Shown piece after piece: positions 7,584-17,700 of a DNA stretch of 64,000 nucleotides (position 1 is its first letter; each line of letters starts with the position of its first letter). Where the stretch lies: NCBI RefSeq assembly GCF_030378065.1, contig NZ_JAUCGJ010000013.1, forward strand, positions 35,667-99,666. The letters run 5' to 3'. The notes under the pieces are model-generated. The model was not told the DNA's origin. It searched no databases and saw only the letters and a list, made by a program, of their open reading frames with translations. Source of the stretch: Candidatus Venteria ishoeyi. GTDB lineage: Bacteria > Pseudomonadota > Gammaproteobacteria > Beggiatoales > Beggiatoaceae. Both the position numbers and the translations under genes were made by a program.

Positions 7584-9998
7584 TTAATATGCGCTTGCCC
7601 GTTGCAACGCAGCTGCTAATTCATTTTTACGCACGGGTTTGGACACATAATCATCCATACCCGCTTGCAGGCATTCTTCCTTATAACCTTGCATCGCATG
7701 AGCAGTCAGCGCAATAATATAAGGTTGTTTGATTGCTAATTTGCGAATTTCTGCTGTCGCTGTCATGCCATCCATTTTCGGCATTTGCATATCCATTAAT
7801 ACCGCATCATAAGTTTTTGCCTGAAGTGCGGTGACAGCTTCCAGCCCATTATTCACAATGTGTACAGCATAACCTAATTTATTCAGGAGTAACAAAGCCA
7901 CTTTTTGGTTGAGTGGGTTATCTTCTGCCATCAGGATACTTAATGTTTTGATATCAGCTTTTGTTTCTTCCTGTGCTTTTTCTGCTGCCGGGGGAATATT
8001 GGTTTTTAAAACATCTTCAGTTGCCAGCGCTGTATCGCTTAATAAAGCCTTTAGACTTTGATGAAGTGATTTCAGCTTCAATGGCTTATGCACATAAGCA
8101 TTAAATAAGTCCTGATTTTCTTCATCTTTCCAGGCCATGCTGCCTAAAGATACCATTAATAAGATAGGTACATTTTTACAGTTCGCTTGCTCTCGCAGGT
8201 GTTGACACAGTATCAAACCATTCCCCTGGGATAATTCCATATTGATAATGATCAAATCAAATGGACAAACAGGCTGTTGCGCCAAATAGGCATAGGCTGC
8301 TTCTGGATCACCTTGGCTTTCAATCTGGAGTCCCCATTGCAATAAATGCTGCTCCAGCCACTGCTGGGTTGCCAGATGGGACTCCACCAGAAATACCCGC
8401 TGCGTAGCGCTGCCCTCAGGAAGCAACGCCTTATTTAACCAGGCTGGTGGTGGGTAATGCGGTTTCAGGTGTATGCTAAAAATAAAACGGGAACCTTGCC
8501 CCGGTTCACTTTCAACGCGAATCTGCCCATCCATGAGTTCCACCAGTTCTCTGGAAATTGTCAGGCCCAGACCCGTGCCGCCAAAGCGCCTGGTCGTGCT
8601 GGAGTCAAGTTGGGTAAATGGTGTGAATAAATTTTCTATTTTTTCTACCGAAATACCGGACCCGGTATCAGAAACTATAAATTCAAATTCTGACAGCTCT
8701 GCGCTTAATCGCCGATAGGATACATCAACAATAACCTCACCCTGTTGGGTGAACTTCACCGCATTACTGAGTAAATTGACCAGAATCTGTCGCAACCGGG
8801 AAGCATCGCCAAATGCTGAAGCCGGTGTATTGTCGGCGATACGCCCCAGTAATTCCAAATTTTTTTGCATGGCACGTTCGGTAATTAAATCCAGCGCATT
8901 TTCAACGACCGCGTATAAATTGAAACTACTCTGTTCTAACTCCAGTTTACCTGCCTCAATCTTGGAAAAATCAAGTATATCATTGATTAAACTCAATAAG
9001 GCTTCACTGCTGCTATGAATGGTATCAGTATAATCCTGTTGTATGGCATTTAGTTGGGTATCCAGCAATAAGTCAGACATGCCGATAACTGCATTGAGCG
9101 GGGTACGAATTTCATGACTCATATTTGCCAGAAAAGCCCCTTTTAAATGACTGGCAGATTCTGCGGCAACCTTGGCTTTATGTAAATCAGCAATGGTTTG
9201 TTGTAAATTCTGATTGAGGTGAGAGAGTTCCTGATTACGCTGAGCCAAAGCAGCATTCGCCTCATCCAGTGATTCCTCATGTGAATCCACCAATGCCAGG
9301 GCTTGTTCTTTTTCTGCCTGTAAGTTCAATTCATTTTTGCGAATATAACGAAAAATCATAAAACCGATCAGCAGGCTCAGTACTAATGCCATGATCCCGG
9401 CACCGCCAAATAGCCAGCGTGCTTCTTCATAGGCCAATCCTGCCGCTTTGCGTTCATTCTCCATGGCCTGCTCCTGAAATGCCAACAGTTCTGTCAAACC
9501 ATCCAGAGAATGCTCATGTAAAGATATTTTTTGTTCTTGTATTAATAGCAACGCTTCAGTATCACGATTTTCAACTAATAATTGTGCAATCTGGTTACGA
9601 ATACTCGAATAACGCTGGGTACTCAGACGCGAGCGATCTAATTGTCGATGCTCCACAAAGGTTAAGGGCATTCTTTCCAGTTGGCGACGTGTGGCGATGA
9701 ATTTACCTGCCAGCATATGATATTGCTGAAACAAATCATCACGCAGAAAAAAATCATCTGTCATTGACATCGCATATAATGTCAGTACACGTTGGGATAC
9801 CAAAAAATTTAAACGGTGTACCAGCTCACTTTTCTGATGATGTTGATTGATGACTGCCAACAAATGCGTGTTAATTTTTTCAATACGATCCAGGCCAAGG
9901 AAAATTAATCCTATCAAAAGCAAAGCAACGATAATAAAACCTGAAAATACAGGGAAACGTGTATTGAGATGGTGCAGAATATATTGGGTAAATTTCAA
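7584..9998 (-). CDS. Membrane hybrid histidine kinase with two receiver domains
   Basis: About 804 residues from a TTG at 9998; a TTG at 10064 would add 22 residues, and no ATG fits before the periplasmic part. Order: transmembrane helix near residues 17-35, a periplasmic helical sensor, a second helix around 190-210, a coiled coil, HisKA with SHEIRTPLN (His-295), an HATPase domain with DTGSGIS and FGGTGLGLTIS, a first receiver whose phosphosite reads LIIINMEL (Asp replaced by Asn, so inactive), and a final receiver with AEDNPLNQ and VLMDMQMPKMDG (Asp-736). No Hpt domain is attached. The chosen start leaves a short basic segment before the first membrane helix. Downstream it runs into glmM. 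Confidence 0.9.
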   Translation of the reverse strand: MKFTQYILHHLNTRFPVFSGFIIVALLLIGLIFLGLDRIEKINTHLLAVINQHHQKSELVHRLNFLVSQRVLTLYAMSMTDDFFLRDDLFQQYHMLAGKFIATRRQLERMPLTFVEHRQLDRSRLSTQRYSSIRNQIAQLLVENRDTEALLLIQEQKISLHEHSLDGLTELLAFQEQAMENERKAAGLAYEEARWLFGGAGIMALVLSLLIGFMIFRYIRKNELNLQAEKEQALALVDSHEESLDEANAALAQRNQELSHLNQNLQQTIADLHKAKVAAESASHLKGAFLANMSHEIRTPLNAVIGMSDLLLDTQLNAIQQDYTDTIHSSSEALLSLINDILDFSKIEAGKLELEQSSFNLYAVVENALDLITERAMQKNLELLGRIADNTPASAFGDASRLRQILVNLLSNAVKFTQQGEVIVDVSYRRLSAELSEFEFIVSDTGSGISVEKIENLFTPFTQLDSSTTRRFGGTGLGLTISRELVELMDGQIRVESEPGQGSRFIFSIHLKPHYPPPAWLNKALLPEGSATQRVFLVESHLATQQWLEQHLLQWGLQIESQGDPEAAYAYLAQQPVCPFDLIIINMELSQGNGLILCQHLREQANCKNVPILLMVSLGSMAWKDEENQDLFNAYVHKPLKLKSLHQSLKALLSDTALATEDVLKTNIPPAAEKAQEETKADIKTLSILMAEDNPLNQKVALLLLNKLGYAVHIVNNGLEAVTALQAKTYDAVLMDMQMPKMDGMTATAEIRKLAIKQPYIIALTAHAMQGYKEECLQAGMDDYVSKPVRKNELAAALQRASAY

Positions 9999-10319
9999 AA
10001 TAGGGGCTCTTGAGCATAACCGCTCATCATAACAGTCAAATTTTGTTAAGAAACGTAATACCAATCACATCATATTCCCTAACTTTTGTTTCCAAAAGGT
10101 AACATAACAGATTTATTTTTGTTTCGGGAACGAAAGCAATATAATATCATCAATTACTCAAATAGTTGTTGTACATTTTCTGCTGCTCATCCCATTGTAG
10201 CGCGATCCTGGTAGAGCACAATCGGGCATTCAATTAATATCAGATTATCAACCATTAACTGACAGCATTACTCATCACTACAGACATCCAGCTTGTTTAA
10301 TTCTAATTCCTTATAGCAT

Positions 10320-11225
10320 ATGACAATATTAAAATCGACCCTAAACCCAACTGTTAAATCATCTACGCAAGCTGTGCCAGATCCTGAACTTGATCAATCA
10401 AGCATGGTTGCAGCATTTAATCGCGCTGCTTCTCATTACCAGGGGGCGGCAAAGTTACAACAGGAAATTGCCCAGCGTTTGCTGGCGCGTTTAGCTGCGG
10501 ATACAACGCTGCAACCGCAGTGGATTTTAGATATGGGCTGCGGTACCGGTATGTTAACCCGGGGCTTGGCTGAGTTATATCCTAAAGCCCATATTGTTGC
10601 GCTGGATATCGCACCAAGCATGTTAAGCGAAGCCAGAAAACAGTCGCCGCGTTGGTTCTCACGGCAATTATTTTGTGCCGCAGATGCTGCCGAGCTACCA
10701 TTTAAGGCAGATAATTTTGATCTGGTTGTCTCCAATCTGATGTTGCAATGGTGTCCAGATTTTTTACAGGTATTTAACGAAGTTGCGCGAATTTTATCGC
10801 CACAGGGGCATTTTTTATTTTCCAGCTTTGGTCCAGACACATTGACGGAACTGCGCGCCAGTTGGGCCAGCGTTGATGATAAACCACATGTGAACCAATT
10901 TATTGACTTACATGCCTTAGGTGATGCTTTGCAGCAAGCCGGGTTACAACAACCCGTGATGGATGTTGATCGCATTACCATGACTTTTGATGATGCACTG
11001 GCGCTAATGCGTAACTTAAAAACCATCGGTGCGCATAATGTTGCACATGAGCGGCGACGTGGTTTATTAGGTAAGGCAAAGTTACAGCGTGTTATTCAGG
11101 CTTATGAAAGTTATCGACAAAGTGATGGGCGACTTCCCGCCAGTTATGAAGTGACCTATGGTTATGCCAAAGCGATAGCGGGCGTATCAGGAAAATTAGC
11201 CAATATTGGCATTAAAGTGATATAA
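10320..11225 (+). CDS. bioC: Malonyl-ACP O-methyltransferase BioC
   Basis: 301 residues. It methylates the free carboxyl of malonyl-ACP to start pimelate synthesis for biotin. SAM-binding motif I is ILDMGCGTGMLTRGL, motif II IVALDIAPSML, and the BioC-typical stretches VSNLMLQWCPD, SSFGPDTLTELR and DDKPHVNQFIDLHALGDAL are present. The family N-terminus (FNRAASHYQGAAKLQQEIAQRL) starts at about residue 34, so the first 30 residues are extra and a later start is possible. No other bio genes lie in the window. It is followed 3 bases later by cheR, which may share the transcript without sharing function. Confidence 0.93.
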   Translation: MTILKSTLNPTVKSSTQAVPDPELDQSSMVAAFNRAASHYQGAAKLQQEIAQRLLARLAADTTLQPQWILDMGCGTGMLTRGLAELYPKAHIVALDIAPSMLSEARKQSPRWFSRQLFCAADAAELPFKADNFDLVVSNLMLQWCPDFLQVFNEVARILSPQGHFLFSSFGPDTLTELRASWASVDDKPHVNQFIDLHALGDALQQAGLQQPVMDVDRITMTFDDALALMRNLKTIGAHNVAHERRRGLLGKAKLQRVIQAYESYRQSDGRLPASYEVTYGYAKAIAGVSGKLANIGIKVI

Positions 11226-11228
11226 AAC

Positions 11229-12065
11229 ATGCAAAATCTTGAAAATCAAAACATTGAACTGCAACTGTTATTACAGGCCATTTATTTAAAATATGGTTAT
11301 GATTTCAGGCAGTACGCAAAGGCCTCGATTAAGCGCCGGGTGTTATATCATCTGGAAAAACATCATTTATCAAATATTTCACAAATGCAGCACCGACTGC
11401 TGCACGATGTGGCTTTTTTTGATTCTTTGCTGTTGGATATGTCGGTTAATGTCACGGAAATGTTCCGCGATCCTGCCTGTTACCGCGTATTGAGAAAGGA
11501 GGTGTTACCGGCATTAAAAGACTTCCCGCATATTAAAATCTGGCATGCAGGCTGTGCCACGGGAGAAGAGGTTTATTCGATGGCCATTTTGCTCAAAGAA
11601 ATGGGCTTATATGAGCGTACACAAATCTATGCCACAGATATCAATGAAAAAGTATTAAAACAAGCAAAAGAAGGGGTATTCCCTATCAGCCGTTTGCGTC
11701 AATATACGCAAAATTACCAAAAAGCGGGTGGCACGGAATCTTTTTCAGATTATTATCATGCACAATATGAACATGTGGTGATGGATCGCAAGTTACGGAA
11801 AAATATTTTATTTTCTGATCATAATCTGGCAACGGATAATGTGTTTGGCGAAATGCACTTGATATTATGTCGTAATGTCTTAATCTATTTTGATCGTGGC
11901 TTACAAAATCGGGTATTAAATTTATTTGATGAAGCTTTGATTAAAAGTGGTTTTTTGTGTCTGGGTTCTAAAGAAAGTCTGAATTTTTCTACGGTAACTG
12001 AACACTTTGATGTGATTGCCAAAACCGAGAAAGTCTATCGTAAAAAAAATGAGGAAAAGACATGA
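11229..12065 (+). CDS. cheR: CheR-type protein-glutamate O-methyltransferase
   Basis: 278 residues. The N-terminal helical domain (YGYDFRQYAKASIKRRV) and the Rossmann SAM domain (IKIWHAGCATGEEVYSMAILL, QIYATDINEKVLKQAKEG, MHLILCRNVLIYFD) are complete. It would methylate glutamate side chains of a receptor. There is no TPR tail. It begins a run of signalling genes on the plus strand: cheB follows after 22 bases, then two Cache receptors and two hybrid kinases. No CheA, CheW or classical methyl-accepting domain lies nearby, so its substrate is probably one of the neighbouring Cache-HAMP-GAF proteins. Confidence 0.93.
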   Translation: MQNLENQNIELQLLLQAIYLKYGYDFRQYAKASIKRRVLYHLEKHHLSNISQMQHRLLHDVAFFDSLLLDMSVNVTEMFRDPACYRVLRKEVLPALKDFPHIKIWHAGCATGEEVYSMAILLKEMGLYERTQIYATDINEKVLKQAKEGVFPISRLRQYTQNYQKAGGTESFSDYYHAQYEHVVMDRKLRKNILFSDHNLATDNVFGEMHLILCRNVLIYFDRGLQNRVLNLFDEALIKSGFLCLGSKESLNFSTVTEHFDVIAKTEKVYRKKNEEKT

Positions 12066-12087
12066 AACATGAACCCTGTCGATTGTT

Positions 12088-12705
12088 ATGAGCCAAAGAG
12101 AAAATCAGTTTCAGGCAGTGGTTATTGGTGCATCGGCAGGTGGCATCCATGCATTGCAGCAGGTTTTAATGCCATTGCCAGCAGACTTTCCATTGCCAAT
12201 CATTGTGGTACAACATCTGCACCCTGATGCAGGTGCTTATTTGCCGCAGTTACTGGATAATAAGTGCCAACTGAAAGTTAAACAAGCCGATGAAAAAGAA
12301 TTCGTGCAGGCGGGCTGGGTCTATCTTGCGCCACCTGCATACCATTTATTAATCGAAGAAGATCACAGTCTGTCACTGTCTTTAGAAGCGCCCGTTAGTT
12401 ATTCAAGGCCTTCTGTGGACGTATTGTTTGAATCAGCCATATTCGCTTATGGTAAACGTTTAATTGGTATTATTCTCACAGGCGCTAACAGTGATGGCGC
12501 GCTGGGTATTAAAAAAATCAAGCAAGCAGGCGGCTACGTCATTGTGCAAGCACCCGAGACGGCTGAAGCGGATGCCATGCCCAAAGCAGCCATTGCTGCG
12601 GTTGCAGGCAATCAGGCTGTCGATAAAATTCTGGCTTTAGACCAGATTGGTCAATATTTGTTACAGTGGGTTAATCGAAATTTCTTAGGAATACGCATGA
12701 AATAA
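12088..12705 (+). CDS. cheB: Stand-alone CheB-type methylesterase/deamidase domain
   Basis: 205 residues, only the catalytic domain: the receiver domain of classical CheB is missing. The Ser-His-Asp triad is visible as GASAGG (Ser-16), VVQHLHPDA (His-43) and TGANSDGALG (Asp-136), with the usual ending QAPETAEADAMPKAAI. Without a receiver, activity cannot be set by direct phosphorylation, so control must come from a partner. A second, weaker initiator lies upstream, but the ATG at 12088 agrees with the catalytic start. It is the natural opponent of the CheR encoded just before. Confidence 0.92.
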   Translation: MSQRENQFQAVVIGASAGGIHALQQVLMPLPADFPLPIIVVQHLHPDAGAYLPQLLDNKCQLKVKQADEKEFVQAGWVYLAPPAYHLLIEEDHSLSLSLEAPVSYSRPSVDVLFESAIFAYGKRLIGIILTGANSDGALGIKKIKQAGGYVIVQAPETAEADAMPKAAIAAVAGNQAVDKILALDQIGQYLLQWVNRNFLGIRMK

Positions 12706-12720
12706 GTCGGGTTAATCAAT

Positions 12721-14709
12721 ATGTCGCTTAAGCCAAAAGTCATTCTAACTGCATTTCTATTGTTATCGATTCTATTATTGAGTGTCGTGGGTTTGTTTAT
12801 GCTCGATATTCAACGCCAGGCAGCAGAAGAATTACAACAATACCGTAAAGAAGCCGTCGCTATCGTGCAGGATAAATTGAAAAACATGGTGGATCTGGCC
12901 TATACCACTGTTGACAATATTTATCAGAACGGTCAAAAAGCAGAATTTTTAGAAAAACGCTATGGCAGCAGTATGAAACCTATGGTTGATATGGCGTTGT
13001 TGATATTAAACCGCAAAATCAACCTTATCCAGGAAGGTGAGTTATCTCTGGAAAAAGGGCGTATCCAGGCCTTAAAAGCCATTCAAAATATTCAGTTTAA
13101 TCTGCATCAGACGTGGATAGCTGATCTACATAATATTGTTGAACCCACAAAACAGCATTATAAACACCAGGTTTGGGTTGCTGATGCCGGACAAATGCCG
13201 CCGGTTTTACTGGTTCATCAACTATTTTCTGCTACGGTTGTCAATAATCAGGAAAGACAGGCTGATATCCAACGTTTTTTCCAAAGCTTGCACCAGCAGG
13301 ATCTCATCCAGAATGCTGGTTTTTTGCGGTTTACAGACACTCATCAGCACACTTATTTATGTTATGCACAGGGTTTTCCACAATGGGACTGGGTGGTAGG
13401 CACCTGTATGAATCTGGAAGAAGCCTATCGTGAAACACAAGCGCGAATTCAGGCTAATATCCGGCAAATACGTTACGATAAAGGCATGGGTTATTACTGG
13501 TTAAATAATACCGAGCGCCCTTATCCACGCTTTGTCATGCACCCCATAAAGCCGGAATTGAATGGGCAGTTATTTAAAGGTCAACAATATCACACGGTTG
13601 CTGGTGGAAAAAATATAGGGCAGGCTTTTCTGGAAGCGGTCGATAACGCAGAAGGTGGCGGTTTTGTGCGTTACTCATGGCCTAAGCCCGTTGGCGAACA
13701 AAAAATACCCATGCCCAAGTTATCTTATGTACGTTTATATAAGCCACTGAACTGGATTATTGGCACCGGCGTGTATATTGATCATATTGAAGGCCATGTC
13801 GCGCAAAAGGATCAGGAGATGACAGCAAGGTATTATCAGTTGCTGCGTAATACCAGTTTGCAAACTTTGGCTTTATTTATATTGATGGGTTTTTTTCTGG
13901 GTTTTTTAATGAATTACCTGCTCAAACCCTTGCAACAAGTTAATGCGCAGTTGCAGATGCTGGCAAGAGGGACACTGCCGCAACAAAGTATAGATTATCG
14001 AGGACAGGATGAAATTGGTGGAATCATTCATGCATTCAGAGTTTTAAGTCAGCGCATAAAAACCACGATCAATCAGGCAAAAGCGATTGCCGATGGTGAT
14101 TATTCACAGAAAATCAAAGTACGTTCCGATTCTGATCAACTGGCCCTGGCTTTATCTGATATGACGCGCTCCTTACAGTCAGCCACTGAACATAACATTG
14201 CTCAGGATTGGTTAAAAACCGGTCGCACTGGCTTACATGAAGCCATGTTAGGCGATCAGAGCATGTTGGAACTGGCAAATCATATCATTGCTTATCTTAC
14301 GCAATATACGACGGCTAAAACGGGGTTGTTTTATCAATTACAGGTTTCTAATGACAGCCAGCACCCCATACATTTGACATTAATAGCCAGTATTGGTTTT
14401 AACCATCGCAAAATGCTATCTAATCAAGTGTTACCGGGACAGGGTATTGTTGGTCAGGCGGCTTTAGAAGAAAATAGTTTTTTAGTTCAAGAGAACAACG
14501 AATCGGAAACCTTAATCGACAAACCTTATGTTTTTGCCTTGCCATTTTTATATGAGTCCAGTTTACAAGGTGTCATCGAACTGGGGTTTGAAAATGAACC
14601 CTCAGCATTACATTTGGAATTTTTGGAGCAGGTTGGGCAAGATATCGCTATTACAGTGAAAGCCACAGAGACCCGCAGTCAGTTAAAAAAACAAAATACA
14701 TACGATTAA
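12721..14709 (+). CDS. Cache-HAMP-GAF membrane receptor without kinase domain
   Basis: 662 residues. Transmembrane helix at about 8-29; a long periplasmic part with an sCache_2-like motif (MGYYWLNNTERPYPRF at about 255-270, then a second Cache-like half with WIIGTGVYIDHIEG); a second membrane helix near 380-400; HAMP around 400-455; a further HAMP-like segment; and a C-terminal GAF domain at about 500-645. It stops there: no HisKA, MCP, GGDEF or other output is present. The GAF region is closely related to that of the next gene (shared pattern WL-TG-L---L-G---ML-LA, VGQAALE, FLYE-----GVIELGF). It could act as a hetero-oligomeric sensor for that kinase. Confidence 0.88.
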   Translation: MSLKPKVILTAFLLLSILLLSVVGLFMLDIQRQAAEELQQYRKEAVAIVQDKLKNMVDLAYTTVDNIYQNGQKAEFLEKRYGSSMKPMVDMALLILNRKINLIQEGELSLEKGRIQALKAIQNIQFNLHQTWIADLHNIVEPTKQHYKHQVWVADAGQMPPVLLVHQLFSATVVNNQERQADIQRFFQSLHQQDLIQNAGFLRFTDTHQHTYLCYAQGFPQWDWVVGTCMNLEEAYRETQARIQANIRQIRYDKGMGYYWLNNTERPYPRFVMHPIKPELNGQLFKGQQYHTVAGGKNIGQAFLEAVDNAEGGGFVRYSWPKPVGEQKIPMPKLSYVRLYKPLNWIIGTGVYIDHIEGHVAQKDQEMTARYYQLLRNTSLQTLALFILMGFFLGFLMNYLLKPLQQVNAQLQMLARGTLPQQSIDYRGQDEIGGIIHAFRVLSQRIKTTINQAKAIADGDYSQKIKVRSDSDQLALALSDMTRSLQSATEHNIAQDWLKTGRTGLHEAMLGDQSMLELANHIIAYLTQYTTAKTGLFYQLQVSNDSQHPIHLTLIASIGFNHRKMLSNQVLPGQGIVGQAALEENSFLVQENNESETLIDKPYVFALPFLYESSLQGVIELGFENEPSALHLEFLEQVGQDIAITVKATETRSQLKKQNTYD

Positions 14710-14713
14710 AATT

Positions 14714-17700
14714 ATGAAAATTTTTCACTTAAAATTATTACTGGTTATTGGCATCAGCACTTTGCTATTCGTTGGTTTAACGGTTTATTTGTTTAACCAA
14801 TCTTATTCCTGGAATCTCGCACTACAACAAATTCAGGAAAAACAGTTTTATTTTCAGGAATTTGAAAAGCTTGAAACACAAAAGCTATCTGCTGCATTAA
14901 GCATGTTAGCAGATAATCAAGCCTTAAAAGCAGCCTTCCTCAAACAGGACAAAGAAGCCTTATATCAATTAGCATGGCCCTTATTTGAAAAACTCAAACA
15001 AAACAATCATATTACTCATTGGTATTTTCATCTGCCCACGCCCAGCCAAAAAAATTTTTTGCGGGTACACAACCGTAACAAAAACGGTGACACAATTACT
15101 CGCGCAACTTACCTGATGGCGAGCAAACAAAAACAGGAAGCGGCGGGTAAGGAACTTGGTAAAACAGCATTTGCCTTGCGTGTCGTACACCCCTGGTTCG
15201 ATCAAGGCAAGCTCATCGGTTATCTGGAATTGGGCCAGGAGATTGATGCCTTGCTTGAGGCACTCCAACAAAAGAATGAGCAATATGATGTTATTGCCTT
15301 AAAAAAATACCTGGATCAGGAAAAGTGGGCGCAAGTGCGTACAAATCAAGACTTGCGGGATAACTGGGCGGATAATCCCCATCTCTTACAGGTCAGTCAT
15401 GTGCAGGCAATGACACCCGATTTAAGCCGCCTGAAACCTTTGCTGGAATCATCAGTCAAACAGGCGCAACTGCTGGGTATTCAACGGATGGAGACGGGGG
15501 AAATTTACAGCCACGGACTGTTTCCTTTATATGATGCCAGCAACAATAAAGCTGGCGCGGTGGTGGTCTGGATCGATATCAGCCAGCAATTGCAGTTGCG
15601 CTGGAATATTTATTTAAGTTTATGGCTTGTGCTCGGTCTGCTTATTCTGCTGGTTTTTGCTGGCTTTTTGAAATATTTTTTACTGAATCCAATTTACAAA
15701 ATTGAATACCTGGCTAAAATCATAGAAAAAATGACACTGGGTGATTTTAACGCGGAGCTGGTGCAAAATAATGCCCTGCTGAAAGCATCGGGAAGTGGTG
15801 ATTTATTGTTGCAGGCGGTTGATAACAGTATCGCTTCCACCCTTAAATTAAAAACCAATATGCAGGCAACCATTGCGCAAACACGCTTAATCAGCGCAGG
15901 TCAGTATGATACGCAACTTGAATTACTGTCCCGGCAGGATCAGCTCAGTCAGAGCTTGAATGAAATGATGCTGGCATTGCAAAAAAGTGTGCAGGACAGT
16001 CAACAAAAAAACTGGCTGGAAACCGGGCATAGCCAATTAAATGCCACTTTACGCGGCGAACAGGATATGCTGCAACTGGCTAAAAAAACCATTCAATTTT
16101 TATGCACCTATCTGGATGCCAAAGTCGGCACCTTTTTTATCGCCAAAACAGAATATGATAAAGCTGGCACTGAGACCGAGGTTTGTTTTCAACTGATTGC
16201 CAGTTATGCCTACAGCCAACGCAAAACCCTGGCAAATCATTTCAAACTGGGTGAAAGTCTGGTTGGGCAGGCAGCCTTAGAACAACAAACAATCGTTATT
16301 AAAGAACCACCGGCAGATTATATCCAGATTCAATCCGGGCTGGGTAAAACCACACCAGGTAATATCCTGGTTATCCCTTTTATTTATGAAAACAATGTTA
16401 AGGGTGTGATTGAACTGGGTTTTATGAACCCACTTAGCGTGGAACAGGAAACCTTCCTGGAGCAAGCCATGCCGGTGATTGCAATTACTATCAATCTTGC
16501 ACAGTCACAAACCCAGACACAAACATTGCTGGAACAAAGTCAGGCTCATGCCAAAATATTGCAAGAGCAAAGTGAAGAACTGCAAAGCCAGAGCGAAGAA
16601 TTGCAGACGCAACAGGAGGAGTTACGCCAGACTAATGAAGAGCTGGAAGAGCGTACTCACGAACTGGAGCGCCAGCGTCAGGACATCGGTCAACAGAACC
16701 AGCAACTGGAAGAAACCAAAAAAACACTGGAAACCAAAGCACTGGAACTGGAGCGCGCCAGCAAATACAAATCAGAGTTTCTGGCCAATATGTCACATGA
16801 ACTGCGCACGCCGCTGAACAGTTTATTAATTCTGTCAAAAATGCTGGCAGATAATAAACCGCATAATCTTAACGATAAACAAGTGCAACACGCAAAAACC
16901 ATTCATCGCGCCGGCAATGATTTACTGACCCTGATTAATGAAATTCTGGATTTATCCAAAGTGGAAGCCGGACGCATGGAAGTCAATCCTGAAGACATTA
17001 TGTTAACTGAACTGATGCAGGATTTTGAACACCGCTTTGATCATGTGGCGGCAGAAAAACACATTAATTATCAAATTGAATTAGATGAGGCTGTATCTGA
17101 GCAACTGCATACCGACCGGCAACGCTTGCAGCAAATATTAAACAACCTGCTGTCCAATGCTTTCAAGTTCACGCCTGAAAATGGCAAGGTGATTTTAACT
17201 ATCCACCCTGTGAGCAATGAACCTGAAATGCTGGCAATTGCTGTGCAGGATTCCGGCATTGGTATTCCAGCCGATAAACAGGCGATGGTGTTTGAAGCAT
17301 TTCAACAAGCAGATGGCACCACCAGTCGGCGTTTTGGTGGTACCGGGCTGGGTTTGTCGATTTCCCGTGAGCTGGCGGGCTTGCTGGGTGGCAGGCTGGC
17401 ATTAGAGAGCGCAGAAGACAAAGGCAGTACCTTTACCTTGTATTTGCCACAAATATTCAATGCTGCCACTACCGCCTCTGTAACAAATAGCAGCAACATT
17501 ATGAAGCCGCCTGCCAGCACTGAAAATGCAAGCAAAGCAGATCCTGAAAAACCAATAGCAGAAATCCAGGCAGCAGAAGAAGTAACCGCGCCAAGCAACA
17601 CGCCGCAAGCAACTGCTGTTGTGGATAATCCCGATGATCGGGCGCAAATCAGTGAGTTGGATAAGGTCTTACTGGTGATTGAAGATGATCCGGGATTTTC

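Noticed and set aside
10065..10319. Possible RNA gene or biotin operator before bioC
   Set aside because: 255 bases with no tRNA-like fold and no convincing BirA-type palindrome; only the GTTTCGGGAA motif at 10121 stood out.
16479..17647. Long alternative frames inside the giant kinase gene
   Set aside because: Overlap conserved kinase sequence; composition is that of out-of-frame reading.
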